Virus record (IMG/VR): IMGVR_UViG_3300030328_000901
Span: 1-21,092 of that record
Reading direction: 5' to 3' (one strand)
From: a virus
DNA length: 21,092 bases
Shown here one piece after another: positions 7,901 through 17,165 of this stretch. The notes under the pieces are model-generated. The model searched no databases. It saw nothing but the letters and a program-made list of their open reading frames with translations, and had not been told where the DNA came from. The stretch's first letter is position 1. Each line of letters opens with the position of its first letter. The position numbers were made by a program, and so were the translations under genes.

Positions 7901-8366
7901 AAATCTGTCTTTCTATATCAAAAGCTTTGTTTCTAGCCTCTTGTGCTGTAAAATTTGACTCCTTATTTGCTGAGTTTAAATCAGTATGTCTAAGAGTACT
8001 ACCTCCAGCAAAGGTAGTGTATTCCCCAGAGCCATCTCTGGTCCTACGTTCGACAGAAACTACCGCTGAATTAGGTATATTCTGGTTAAACGTAATGGTA
8101 TCATTGGCTGCGGATAATTGATAGTTATAAAGTTGTGTGCCCACCGCTACGGGAGGGAAATATAATCCAGTTGTATCGTTATATTGTGGGTGAGAGCTAG
8201 TTGAAGTAGTATCTGTCGCTGAACGTGACATCAATACCCTAGTCCCACCTGACAATGTTACATATACATCAAGATCATCTAAGTTATTCAGTTCTATCCC
8301 ATGCGAACTAAAGGTATTTGTACTACCATTAGCTGCTGGGAATGTATGTTTAGTTTTAACTGCCAT
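4920..8366 (-). CDS. T7-like tail fibre protein (gp17-like), repeat-rich
   Basis: A 1148-residue fibre, about twice the length of T7 gp17 (553). Residues 1-155 match the T7-type N-terminal attachment domain: MAVKTKHTFPAANGSTN, then VSVERRTRDG and LNSANKESNFTAQEARNKAF. Residues 220-345 are a shaft of SSELANNAVDTGAIQDNAV-type repeats. Residues about 505-688 and 780-973 are two blocks of 10- and 12-residue repeats (TVAGIASNVT; TLGTADVVADLN). Each block is followed by a similar module with AGDMWFDSSSN or AGDLWYNSSGN and a NGTSY/NGTSW strand. The end (APLASPTFTGTVTA) is a common fibre motif. The N-terminus attaches to the tail; the distal part, perhaps with the next gene product, binds the host. 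A 27-base gap separates it from the gp16-like gene. Confidence 0.92.
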   Translation of the reverse strand: MAVKTKHTFPAANGSTNTFSSHGIELNNLDDLDVYVTLSGGTRVLMSRSATDTTSTSSHPQYNDTTGLYFPPVAVGTQLYNYQLSAANDTITFNQNIPNSAVVSVERRTRDGSGEYTTFAGGSTLRHTDLNSANKESNFTAQEARNKAFDIERQIFSHGDGNYRLPEDKTIIFEGATDNAHEITLTVADPTADRTITLPDATGTVVTTGATQVVTSTMITDGTIQRGDLAGDLIDGTKIENDAVNSEHIAADSLDTEHYAPSSVDATALGTNAVTTVKILDNNVTMGKLGSGTLPSDIVVNEDNLAANSVGSSELANNAVDTGAIQDNAVTADKIADSVIVLNSEHSGSTPNDVSFFTTSASDARYFRQDSTETIASGDTWSSSDSRVATTAAIDQQVANLVDEVGGFVAVNNETSFPNEHPDIKNDAGTVVSIKALTSAITTGSGVTSHTITNGRINNNAVIINGLTASTTYPAGFGMLVITTSTAHTYTFHRLVPKASEVNTVASNIGNVNNTGGSIANVNTVAGAIANVNTVAGIASNVTAVAGNATNINAVNANSTNINAVVANATNINAVAADATDIGAVAGKATEIGRLGTADAVADLNTLGTADVVADLNTLGTADVVADMNTLATTDVVNDMNTLATTSNVANMNTVAGSISNVNTTATNITHVNNCSSNISSVHNYADLYQVGTSAPTTRADSSALTAGDMWFDSSSNKELKVHNGTSYQLVTPSQGVLDDIAIVSGNITFTEDLGLITDATSTGTGNSIETCADNIAKIQALGATAVVADMALLATTDCIADMNTLGTADVVADLNTLGTADVVADMNKLATTDCVNDMNTLATTSNVNNMNTVAGIASNVTTVAGISGNVTTAANNNANITTVAGNNTNINTVAGNNANISTVAGVSGNVTTVAGIASNVTTAATNNANITTVAGSIANVNTTAGAIGNVNNVGGSIANVNTVSSSIADVNRYANEYKIANSTPGSPSAGDLWYNSSGNTLNYYNGTSWVGISPGISAIVSDASPQLGGHLNANNKNITNGGQFDATLNGAITSATTATTQSTGDNTTKVATTAFVKAAIDALVDSAPGTLNTLNELAAALGDDSNYAASTTASLNTKAPLASPTFTGTVTAGTITGSNLQLDFGTL
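5440..6060 (-). repeat. coding repeat block 2 of the tail fibre (30- and 36-base units)
   Basis: Imperfect tandem units encode 12-residue repeats near TLGTADVVADLN and then 10-residue repeats near TVAGNNANIS. The two kinds occur in the same order as in block 1 (6380-6860), so the whole segment, including the following AGDLWYNS module, looks duplicated within the gene. Boundaries are approximate. The protein repeats probably make a long fibrous shaft. Confidence 0.8.
6380..6860 (-). repeat. coding repeat block 1 of the tail fibre (30- and 36-base units)
   Basis: Tandem units encode 10-residue repeats (TVAGAIANVN, VANATNINAV) and five 12-residue repeats (TLGTADVVADLN type). A 29-base stretch at 6756-6784 recurs exactly at 6786-6814, one unit of 30 bases later. 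Boundaries are approximate. Such repeats can change copy number by slippage or recombination and so alter shaft length. Confidence 0.8.
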
Positions 8367-8393
8367 TGATAATCAATGTAATAGGAATGGTGC

Positions 8394-11300
8394 CTATTGT
8401 GGAGCGACTCCAGTTGTGCCGTGTATTCTTAAGTTTTCTATTTGCTTATATAAACTTTTTTTAAGGCCAGGATTGGAAATCCCAGCAGCTTCTTTTTGGT
8501 AGTCTGATACTGTTATACGGTTAAATAAAGAATCAGGTTTATTAGAGTTATATTCAGGGAATCTATAAACACCTTTATCATCTCTTTCTTTTAAGGCTAA
8601 GACAGCTCTCTCTTTAGCTGAAGTAAACCGTTTTTGTACTTCTTGGTAGAACCATTCTTGCTTTCTTTTCCAGCCTGTATGGTCTGTTTTACCTAACTCT
8701 TTATATTGTTCGTAGTTATCTTTCCATTTCTCACTAGAAATCAACTGTTCTAACTCTTTTCTAAACTGTTTATCTTCAGCAAGAACTAATTTAAAATCAG
8801 ATTTTTCTTGAGAGTTTAACTGAACACCACCTAATGAGTTTACTTCCGCACCGATATCATATCTAATATCAAGTAAAGCTTGTTTGACAAAATCACCTTC
8901 TGTACTGGTAACAGTAAATGGACTTAACGAGTTGACTAATCTTAATACAGGATTATGTGGACCAATACGTAAAGGCTTTACATTATTTTTACCACGAGTT
9001 TTACCAAGAATATCATAATCATTCGGTACATTCGATTTAAAAATAAAGTCTTGTTGCCTAGCATACTCTAAAAAGGTGTTAGCTTCTTTTGATGTATTAT
9101 CAAAAACTTCTGCTAAGAACCTACTTTGACCACCTGCCCCAAGTTGAGGTCGGAATAGTTTTGCACCCATTCTTTCAAAGTTATAACCTTTATCAATAGA
9201 CCCATCAAGAAGACCAATCATATCACTAGCCCCTTGTACAACACCAAGATCAGCTACACCTGAAGCAAATAACCATGAAAGCTTTTCTACTGTTTGATCA
9301 AAGTAAGCATCACCTAAACGGTTATTATAATAAGCAAGATTACCAGCAAAACTAAATAAAGTTCCAGCGATATCAGACCTACCAAAACCTACATATATCC
9401 ACCCATTATCACCTTTAGCTTGAGTAGCAGGATTCCAAGGTTTAGGAATAGCAAAAGAATTAGGTTGGATTTTTAATGCTTTCCACATTCTTCTTTCACC
9501 TTCATCTTTAGGGTAATCTCCTATAACATGACCATTCATAGCGTATGCATAAGTGATACCCGCTAAGGTAGTACCTAATGCTACTCTCCCGATTAACTCA
9601 TCTTGTGCTCTAGGTAATTCTTCAGGGGATATACCCCATTTTTCAAAGTCTTTCTTTTTAACTACAATATCTTGGTACTGATCTCTTAACATTTTAAGAG
9701 GAGTACGATCAGCTACGTTACCTGCATTATTAAATGCTGGTCTAATAAAAGCAAAAAAACGATTAGTTAAAGGACTTTCTTGTAACCCTTCTAAGAACTT
9801 TTTAGAGTTCATAAAATCAGGAAACTCTTTCATTAAAGTGACTTCATCACCTATTTGCTTTGCTCTAGGATCTTTAACTACCCAAACATCATCTGCATTT
9901 TTTCTGAAAATTTTCTTACGAAATAATTCATCATATTGTTTTACAAAATCATTTAGATTATCAGGGTCTACACCAAGTTTTAAAGCTTCTTCTGCAGCTT
10001 CAACTGCCATCTGCTGACGACCTATTATAGTTCTAGTATAAGCGTCACCTGCGTTCATAACACTTCTACTAGCTTTCATGATAGGTAGTTTGTTAAGATT
10101 ATAAAAAAGATCTGTAACATTCTTGCCTTTTTTCTGCCAAAAATTCCCATACTTTTTATAAAATCTACTTAACTCTTCGTGTTTAGCATTACCTGCTTGA
10201 GAATCAAACCTACTACCATAATCAGGGTTTCTAAAGATAGCTTTACCATCTTGGTCAAATATTACTGGTTTATTATTTATTTTAAAGTTACGCATAAACA
10301 TCTGAAATGCTTCTTTTTGTGACCTTATTAAAGCAGAGTATTGAACACCAATCATACGGTTTTTAGTCTTCTTAAAAGAATCATAATCCATATGTTCCCA
10401 GAAAGTATCTTGATTATACTTACCTTTGAAACCATCTTTAGTAGCAAAATACTTACGAAATGGTATCAAATTATTAGCATACCATTGCTCAAAACCACGA
10501 GATACGTTTAAAGCATTAGTCATAAAGACAGCATTAACAGCTGTTTTAGGATGACCTAACCAAGAGTTTATAACGGTTTGGTACATTTCATCCATCAATC
10601 TAGGTGGGATTGGTTTTAATCTACCACTAAAATCTTTCATACTACCACCTCTTAAATACTTAGACAAGTATTCAGGGATTTGAGCAAGAGATGTTACTTG
10701 ACCATTACTTAATAAACTAATAGTTAAAAGATCATTAACTGATTCCATATCACCTGCTTTATACAGTTGAGATAAGTTATCAAAAATGTCATCAGCTTCT
10801 TTTTGTATTTCAGCTAAAACTTGTTTTGGTGGCTTTTTCATCATATCAAATAATGTTGTTATCCCACCTTGACCACCTCTTAATGTCATTCCAGCGTTAA
10901 AACCCCACTTTTTATTCTCAATGAACATGACTTTCATTAAGTCTGTGAACATTTCCCAATTACGAGTTAAAGGTAGGCTGTTATTAACTTGTAAAGTATT
11001 TTTAGCTAATTGTGCTGTGAATTTACCAAGAGTATGTAAGACAAATAAGTTAGCTCTCATTTGAGAAACACCAGGAGCTAGGACTTTTCTTTTACGCACT
11101 CTTCCAGATTTAGTTACATCTTTAGGGTCGCTGATAAATCTATACTCAGTAGCATCTGTTGCACCTTTTTTCTGTAAAGAAGCTAAAATCCTTTTATATT
11201 CTTTTACAAGATCAACATCTTTACCATCAATAAACTTCTCAATAGGTTCAAGAAATGGACGAGCTAATTCAATATCAGCTTCCATGCTCATTTTATAATC

Positions 11301-13106
11301 AGCTTCTTTCATACCCATTGATATACTATCTAAGTCCCTAGCTACTTCTTTGTAAATCTCGTAAAGATCTTTATTTCCAGCAGCAGCCCGACTTATATAT
11401 GGTTCATCAATAGTTCTAAATGCAGTATCCAAGGAAAGTTCGTTTTGCCAATTCCACTGACGTTCTTTCAAAGCCTGTTCTAACTCACCTATATCTACTT
11501 GGTAAGTACCATCAACTTTTTGATACTTAAAGATATCACCGTCATAAGTTGCTCTTTGGAAATCAGTTGAATTATTAGGATTAACAATAGGATCAGATTC
11601 ACGTAATATATTCTCTGCAGCTTGTTTTAAACTTTGACCTTGTATCGGCAACCAAGGATCATCATTTCGTGCTCCTATTTTTTGAGCAAGTTCAAAATAA
11701 TCATCCATTGCTAACTGTCTTAGAGAAGGTCTATCAGGCATATTTAAGATACCTTTAACATCCATGAAATCATCGTCACTAAGATTGCTAAAAGCTTCTC
11801 TCCATAGAGCATCTTCGTCTGCAACTTCAATCTCTGTAAGGTCAGCTTTACCTCGTTTTTTTAAATTGTTAATAAACCATTCTGAAGGTTCCTTACCATC
11901 CAATAGCCTACCATATTCAGCCTGATCTTCTATATCTAACTGCTTGAAGATATATTCATCTTTAGCATTATTAGGGTTAATACCTTTACCGTATTCATAT
12001 CGTGTTTGAGCTAAACGATCTCCAAGTTGTTGATCTTTGATAACACCTTCTTCTAATGTCTTATTAAAAATCCTATTAAAACCTTTGTCTATCTCTTGAC
12101 GAAACTCTTTACTTGCTGTTTTAATCCCCTTTTTTTTAAGAGCTATAGCTTTCCGACCTGCCCACCAACTAGCTTTTCTAAGACCATTACCTAAAGGAAA
12201 TATAAAATTAGCTGCTGAACCAACAAGAGCAGATTTCACTCGTTTTTCATACCATGTATCATCTTCATCTGCTCCTAACCAAGCTATAAAATCAGGAGCT
12301 AACCAAGGTACATGTTCTTCAGCCATATTAACTAAATTCTTTCCTTCAGAGTCAGACATAATTAACTCTGCTATAATACCATCTGTAGCTATATCTAATA
12401 TTCTTTGTGAGTTTCTAGAACCCCAACGTAAAAAACGATTAGACTGAACCATAGGACTAACAGCTCTAACAAGTTGGGTATTACCTACCATTGTACTAGC
12501 TTTAGTTCTAGCTGGTCCTAAAGCTTTACCAGCCCATCTAGTTAAAACAAAAAACTCTGCTACATCTCTACCGAATCTACCTATACCTGTTTGGTTTTCA
12601 GCAATTAATCGGTTATTACCATCAAACCAACTCTCATACTCATCACTTGAAGGGTCTTGAGTAGGATCAACTGGTCTACCTAGAGCTTGATTAACCTGTT
12701 TTTTAAGCTCATCTCCTGTTTTATCAGCAGTTAAAAGAACACTATTAGCTGCATCTTCAATACCACCTAAAGGTGCTCTAACACTTTCTCTAGCTAAGAC
12801 AGTGAAAAAATCAGTAGACTCATCTAAATCTTTTTGAAGTTGTTCATTACCAAGCTGTGCGTTAATCTTCTTTTGCTGTCTTTCGTTTATAATTTCCTGT
12901 TTACTTTTCTGATCCCCTTGGAATAGATTATCTATAGTATCGAGTACGTTACCAGATAAGTTATCTGTAAACTGTTCTACACGATTACTAGGTAAACCAG
13001 CAGAAGGATCAGGAGTTGAGAAGTCTACTGCTATTTCATTGTTTTGGTTTTCAATAACCTCTTCAACTTCTTCTGTGTTTTCTAAATTGTTTAAATCTTC
13101 TGTCAT
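8394..13106 (-). CDS. internal virion protein D (gp16-like)
   Basis: The 1570-residue protein is the longest in the window and occupies the position of T7 gp16 (1318 residues), just before the tail fibre. Such proteins are stored in the capsid core and ejected to form a channel across the cell envelope. It begins with an acidic stretch (NNLENTEEVEEVIENQ), then long mainly helical sequence. Hydrophobic stretches include one near residue 1170 (GRVALGTTLAGITYAYAM). T7 gp16 has a lytic transglycosylase at its N-terminus; I see no matching catalytic pattern here. It overlaps the gp15-like gene by four bases (ATGA at 13103-13106), with AGGA five to six bases before the ATG. Assignment relies on length, order and neighbours more than on motifs. 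Confidence 0.82.
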   Translation of the reverse strand: MTEDLNNLENTEEVEEVIENQNNEIAVDFSTPDPSAGLPSNRVEQFTDNLSGNVLDTIDNLFQGDQKSKQEIINERQQKKINAQLGNEQLQKDLDESTDFFTVLARESVRAPLGGIEDAANSVLLTADKTGDELKKQVNQALGRPVDPTQDPSSDEYESWFDGNNRLIAENQTGIGRFGRDVAEFFVLTRWAGKALGPARTKASTMVGNTQLVRAVSPMVQSNRFLRWGSRNSQRILDIATDGIIAELIMSDSEGKNLVNMAEEHVPWLAPDFIAWLGADEDDTWYEKRVKSALVGSAANFIFPLGNGLRKASWWAGRKAIALKKKGIKTASKEFRQEIDKGFNRIFNKTLEEGVIKDQQLGDRLAQTRYEYGKGINPNNAKDEYIFKQLDIEDQAEYGRLLDGKEPSEWFINNLKKRGKADLTEIEVADEDALWREAFSNLSDDDFMDVKGILNMPDRPSLRQLAMDDYFELAQKIGARNDDPWLPIQGQSLKQAAENILRESDPIVNPNNSTDFQRATYDGDIFKYQKVDGTYQVDIGELEQALKERQWNWQNELSLDTAFRTIDEPYISRAAAGNKDLYEIYKEVARDLDSISMGMKEADYKMSMEADIELARPFLEPIEKFIDGKDVDLVKEYKRILASLQKKGATDATEYRFISDPKDVTKSGRVRKRKVLAPGVSQMRANLFVLHTLGKFTAQLAKNTLQVNNSLPLTRNWEMFTDLMKVMFIENKKWGFNAGMTLRGGQGGITTLFDMMKKPPKQVLAEIQKEADDIFDNLSQLYKAGDMESVNDLLTISLLSNGQVTSLAQIPEYLSKYLRGGSMKDFSGRLKPIPPRLMDEMYQTVINSWLGHPKTAVNAVFMTNALNVSRGFEQWYANNLIPFRKYFATKDGFKGKYNQDTFWEHMDYDSFKKTKNRMIGVQYSALIRSQKEAFQMFMRNFKINNKPVIFDQDGKAIFRNPDYGSRFDSQAGNAKHEELSRFYKKYGNFWQKKGKNVTDLFYNLNKLPIMKASRSVMNAGDAYTRTIIGRQQMAVEAAEEALKLGVDPDNLNDFVKQYDELFRKKIFRKNADDVWVVKDPRAKQIGDEVTLMKEFPDFMNSKKFLEGLQESPLTNRFFAFIRPAFNNAGNVADRTPLKMLRDQYQDIVVKKKDFEKWGISPEELPRAQDELIGRVALGTTLAGITYAYAMNGHVIGDYPKDEGERRMWKALKIQPNSFAIPKPWNPATQAKGDNGWIYVGFGRSDIAGTLFSFAGNLAYYNNRLGDAYFDQTVEKLSWLFASGVADLGVVQGASDMIGLLDGSIDKGYNFERMGAKLFRPQLGAGGQSRFLAEVFDNTSKEANTFLEYARQQDFIFKSNVPNDYDILGKTRGKNNVKPLRIGPHNPVLRLVNSLSPFTVTSTEGDFVKQALLDIRYDIGAEVNSLGGVQLNSQEKSDFKLVLAEDKQFRKELEQLISSEKWKDNYEQYKELGKTDHTGWKRKQEWFYQEVQKRFTSAKERAVLALKERDDKGVYRFPEYNSNKPDSLFNRITVSDYQKEAAGISNPGLKKSLYKQIENLRIHGTTGVAPQ

Positions 13107-16100
13107 TGGTTTCCTATCCCATGTGTTCTAAGGTTGTACAAATACCTATCGGTATATTCCATTACTGTAGCATCTGTATAATTATTCATATCCCCAGTGA
13201 TTAACTGTGCAACATGGTATCTAATACCAAGATGTACATCACCATTAGCTGCTTTAATTGCTATAGGCCAGCTCTTTTCATTCATCCAGTTCCAAACTGC
13301 TTTCTGTGCTTTTTCGTTCTTTTCAAAATCCTTAATAGACATCTTCATACCTAACGCTTGCCTAGCAAATGGCATAACAAGATTACGTCTAATAGGGTAT
13401 TTACCTACAAAAGTTTCACCTTTACTTATACGATTACCCATAGAGATTTTTGATACATCATCTATAGGGTCCATAGCAACTCCATCAACAATTTTCTCAA
13501 AATGAATATGAGGATTACCACCAATACTACGTCCTGTGCTACCTATAGTACCTATAATCTGTCCATTATAAGAACTACCTACAGTAAGTTCAGGATTTAT
13601 ATCAGCCATATGAGCAAATCTATAGATAGCTCCAGAGTCATTATCTCTTATAGTAAGAACAGTACCATACGGGGATGGGTCTTTATCATACTTCTTAGCT
13701 TTATCATGGGCAAAGTTAAATTCATTTTCTATAACTGTACCATTAGTGATAGCAAATGCTGTTTGAACCCCTTCTTTACCACCTGTGCCTAAATCAATAC
13801 CAAAATGAGGTTCTTTTTGTGTAGGGTTCCTAGTCATCTGACCAACACCCCAATAAGAAAAACCACCGTCTTCAAATTCTGTAACCCAAGTACCTTTATC
13901 GGGGTTCCATCTTTCACCAAACTCTCCAGTTTTATCTTTATGCCCTACTGGTAAATGATACCCAGGGATACCAAACAGTTTATGCCCAGTATAAGTTATA
14001 CCATCAATTACTTTAGTTTCACCTGCTTGTAAAGTAGGTTCGATTCCTGATACTTCATTTCGTAAAATATCATCAACACCTTCTATATCAGCAAAATGGT
14101 TTGCTAATGTCATAAAGTTTATTGGTAATAACTTATCTATAGCTTGAGTAGCAACTTTACTATCTCCATTATTATTTTGAGCTAAGATTTTAACTTCATT
14201 AATTTTACCTTCATTTGTCTTAGCGTTTTCTTTAATCACCCCGTCTACAAAATCTGGTTCTACCTCTTCTTCAGTAAAAGTACCTTCAGGTAATAAAGCT
14301 CTCTGTGCATTAACAAACTCTGAATCAGTTAAACCAAAGACTCTTGCCAATTTACGAACTAAAGGATCAGATGAATAACCATTAGCTAATAAATTTAATC
14401 TTTCAGGTTTATCAATCCATAAAGTTTTTTCAGCTAATTTTTTACCATTACGCCCGTTAGCTTTAAGACTAGCTTTAGTCCAAGTTTCAACATCAGGTAT
14501 ATCAGCTTTAAATGGGTCTACATTATCTTTGTTGAAATAATTAAACCCTTCACCAATAGTCAAATACCATCTACTTTTTGGATCTTCCATACCAGCTGTC
14601 ACTTCATTCTGCATCTCACCTAAAGCTTGGTCATAAGCATCTGAATAAGTTAAGACAACACCATTAGTTTTAGCATCATTAACAAGTTTCAATGCTTTTA
14701 TTTTAACTTCCCAGTTAAATTGATCTGCAGCTTCTCTTTCACTACCTGTAAGTAATGTAACACCAACTTGTTTTTCTATCTTATCAAACATCTTTTCTGT
14801 ATCTTTCTCTCTATCTTTAATATGATCCTTATGTGTTTCAGTATAAGGTTCATCCATAACTTCTATATTATTTGTTTCTAAATACGCTTCAGCAATCTCT
14901 AAGTTTACATTATCTAAATCACTACCTTTAACTACTCCACCATTATTTTCTTTAGAAATCTCAATAGTTCGTATAGTATCGTTAGCACTTTGAGTTGGTA
15001 TAAAAAACTTCTCCATTAAATTAGTGATTTCACCAACAGCATATGGATGTGCTTTAATTAAACTAGCTTTAAAAGTCAACATTTCTTGAGTATAATCTTC
15101 AATACTATTACCAGTCTTAGCTATGTCTTCAGCTATCTCATTACTTTTATTAATAATAGCCAAAGTTGCTGATTGTTTCTGTCCTTTTACGTCATTAGAA
15201 TAACGCTTAGACATTTCTTCAGTATAAATTTTATTAATCGCATCTTCACTAAATAAACTTTTATCTATTTCTGCTAAAGTTTTAGCACCCATAGATGTAT
15301 CCAACTTTAACTTTGAAGCTACTGCAAGAAAATTCTCTTTAACTAATTGAGGATTTGCTGATCTACTAATAACATCTATAAATGTATTACTTATAGTTTC
15401 TTTAAGTAAAGCACCTTTACTTTTAGTTGCTGTAGCAGTTAAATACGGTCTAAGACGATCCTCAAGAGTCGTTATATCTTTCCATAAGCTAGTTGCTCCA
15501 GGAAGCATTTCCATAGAAGCACTTAAATGATTCGTTATAGCTGCTATTTGGTTTTCTTTAAACTCAAAGTCTATAGCATCATACCGAGTCTTAAGTTCTT
15601 TAGATATAACTTTTTTAGCTGGTTTACCTAAAACTTCAGCTACTGTTATATCACCTAAAGAACCTCTATTCTCATCAATAAACTTTCCAAGTAGATAAGC
15701 AGATGCAAAACGTAATTTATCTTTATCACCTTCTGCATCTTTTAGCATCCAAGGTTCTTCATCTCCTTTTCTTTGTAGAAGAATCTCACTGGAATTTAAT
15801 TCAGCTTTCAATTTAGCAGCAAACCCGTCAACAGCCAGAGCTGCTCTTCTATTTTCATACCCAAATTTATAAGCACTAGAAAATAGACCACGAGCTTTGT
15901 TAGCTTTATCTGTTTCACCTACTTTCTCTAATGGTGCTGCTACTTGTTTCTCAACTTTAGTTATTATATCAAGGTTTTTTTCAGATGTAGCTTGTATTTC
16001 TTGAAGCTTTTCATTTTTTATCTGTTTACCTGTTTGATCATAAAAGACTTCTTCAGTTTCAATTTCATCTTTTAATATAGCAGCTGCATCACCTTCAGCT

Positions 16101-16405
16101 CTAGCTTGATCTTGTGCATCTTTAGCTATACTTGTGACTGTTTTAGTCAGGAAGTTTTTAAAAGTAGCAGACATATCTGCCGCTTTCTGTGCCTCATACT
16201 TATCTAAACCAGTCTGTACTTGAAATATTCGTGCAGCTTCTGCTTCTAATTCTTTAGCAGATTGAACTCTTTTTTTAGTTTCTTCATCTGCTCTTTTAGC
16301 TAATTGGACAGCTAAAGCTTCTTTGTCTTTAACTTCTTTTGTTGGGACATTTCGCTGAACGTATCCAGTCTGCCAGTCCCCCTGCCTTGTAAAACCTGTA
16401 GCCAT
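13103..16405 (-). CDS. internal virion protein C (gp15-like) with M23 peptidase domain
   Basis: An 1100-residue protein at the gp15 position, longer than T7 gp15 (747). The N-terminal two thirds are charged and helical, as expected for a core and ejection protein. Residues about 860-980 form an M23/LytM metallopeptidase domain: PHFGIDLG gives His867 and Asp871, RFAHMAD gives His932, and PHIHFE gives His966 and His968. His867, Asp871 and His968 would bind zinc, with His932 and His966 catalytic. All five are present, so the domain is probably active and cuts peptide cross-links of peptidoglycan during DNA entry. The gene starts 19 bases after the gp14-like stop and is coupled to the gp16-like gene by ATGA. 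Confidence 0.88.
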   Translation of the reverse strand: MATGFTRQGDWQTGYVQRNVPTKEVKDKEALAVQLAKRADEETKKRVQSAKELEAEAARIFQVQTGLDKYEAQKAADMSATFKNFLTKTVTSIAKDAQDQARAEGDAAAILKDEIETEEVFYDQTGKQIKNEKLQEIQATSEKNLDIITKVEKQVAAPLEKVGETDKANKARGLFSSAYKFGYENRRAALAVDGFAAKLKAELNSSEILLQRKGDEEPWMLKDAEGDKDKLRFASAYLLGKFIDENRGSLGDITVAEVLGKPAKKVISKELKTRYDAIDFEFKENQIAAITNHLSASMEMLPGATSLWKDITTLEDRLRPYLTATATKSKGALLKETISNTFIDVISRSANPQLVKENFLAVASKLKLDTSMGAKTLAEIDKSLFSEDAINKIYTEEMSKRYSNDVKGQKQSATLAIINKSNEIAEDIAKTGNSIEDYTQEMLTFKASLIKAHPYAVGEITNLMEKFFIPTQSANDTIRTIEISKENNGGVVKGSDLDNVNLEIAEAYLETNNIEVMDEPYTETHKDHIKDREKDTEKMFDKIEKQVGVTLLTGSEREAADQFNWEVKIKALKLVNDAKTNGVVLTYSDAYDQALGEMQNEVTAGMEDPKSRWYLTIGEGFNYFNKDNVDPFKADIPDVETWTKASLKANGRNGKKLAEKTLWIDKPERLNLLANGYSSDPLVRKLARVFGLTDSEFVNAQRALLPEGTFTEEEVEPDFVDGVIKENAKTNEGKINEVKILAQNNNGDSKVATQAIDKLLPINFMTLANHFADIEGVDDILRNEVSGIEPTLQAGETKVIDGITYTGHKLFGIPGYHLPVGHKDKTGEFGERWNPDKGTWVTEFEDGGFSYWGVGQMTRNPTQKEPHFGIDLGTGGKEGVQTAFAITNGTVIENEFNFAHDKAKKYDKDPSPYGTVLTIRDNDSGAIYRFAHMADINPELTVGSSYNGQIIGTIGSTGRSIGGNPHIHFEKIVDGVAMDPIDDVSKISMGNRISKGETFVGKYPIRRNLVMPFARQALGMKMSIKDFEKNEKAQKAVWNWMNEKSWPIAIKAANGDVHLGIRYHVAQLITGDMNNYTDATVMEYTDRYLYNLRTHGIGNQ

Positions 16406-16424
16406 TGTTTTGTTTAGTTAATTA

Positions 16425-17165
16425 TTAAGGTTTCCACCAAGCTGTATCTGGACCACTAGCATGACCAATACCAGAGCCGACACCTACGCCAGCACTAACA
16501 CCTGCCATTACAGAACCAAGCATACTTGGTTTCTCTGGACTTGCTTGTTTAAGTGGGGTGACAGTTTGGAACTCAGCGACTGGTGCAAATAGTGGTCCAG
16601 CAGGTACTGCATTAACTGCTCTAGCATCAGCTCCATATTGTGAAAGTCGAGTACCATACTCTGACATAGCAAACGATTCATTAGCATTAAACAAACTAGC
16701 ATTTACTGCTGCCTGTTCAAATCCTAATTGTCTCTCAATATCTTGCATTGCAAGCATCATAGATTGTCCAGCTTGCATACCGCTTGCTAGTACAGTTCCT
16801 TGTGCCTGTATTGAAGCAGCTAATTTCTGCTGCCCTTCAAATGCTGCTTCAGTTACTTTTTCATTTAACTTTAATTGGTTAGATAAACTTGCTCTAGTAG
16901 CTTCTTGTTGGTTAAGCTCTAGTTGTTTATTTAAGTTAGTCCTAGCAGCTGCTTGGGCATCTAACTGTGCTTCAAATACTTTTGATTTTTGTTGGTCTTT
17001 AAACGCTGAGATTTGTATCTGATTCTGATACTGCATCTTAGCCATTGCATTTGATCTATCAACAGCTGCTTTCTGTGCTCTCCATTGAGACATTTTAGCT
17101 TGACGATCAGCAATAGCAGTTCCAACGCCAGCTACAGCAGCTATTGCGATTACGGCTGTGCACAT
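16425..17165 (-). CDS. internal virion protein B (gp14-like)
   Basis: A 246-residue protein similar in layout to T7 gp14 (196 residues): a short hydrophobic N-terminus (CTAVIAIAAVAGVGTAI), a long Ala/Gln-rich helical middle (residues 20-150; KMQYQNQIQISAFKDQQ), and a Gly-rich C-terminus (GVSAGVGVGSGIG). T7 gp14 is ejected first and forms the pore in the outer membrane, so the same role is inferred here. The start overlaps the gp13-like gene by 16 bases. Order gp13-gp14-gp15-gp16 is the T7 order and strongly supports the call. Confidence 0.85.
   Translation of the reverse strand: MCTAVIAIAAVAGVGTAIADRQAKMSQWRAQKAAVDRSNAMAKMQYQNQIQISAFKDQQKSKVFEAQLDAQAAARTNLNKQLELNQQEATRASLSNQLKLNEKVTEAAFEGQQKLAASIQAQGTVLASGMQAGQSMMLAMQDIERQLGFEQAAVNASLFNANESFAMSEYGTRLSQYGADARAVNAVPAGPLFAPVAEFQTVTPLKQASPEKPSMLGSVMAGVSAGVGVGSGIGHASGPDTAWWKP

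Noticed and set aside
8380-8398. Inverted repeat AATAGG / CCTATT with a 7-base loop in the gap between gp16-like and fibre genes.
   Set aside because: The stem is only six AT-rich pairs and no T-run follows on the coding strand, so I do not call a terminator; a weak RNA processing site is possible but unsupported.
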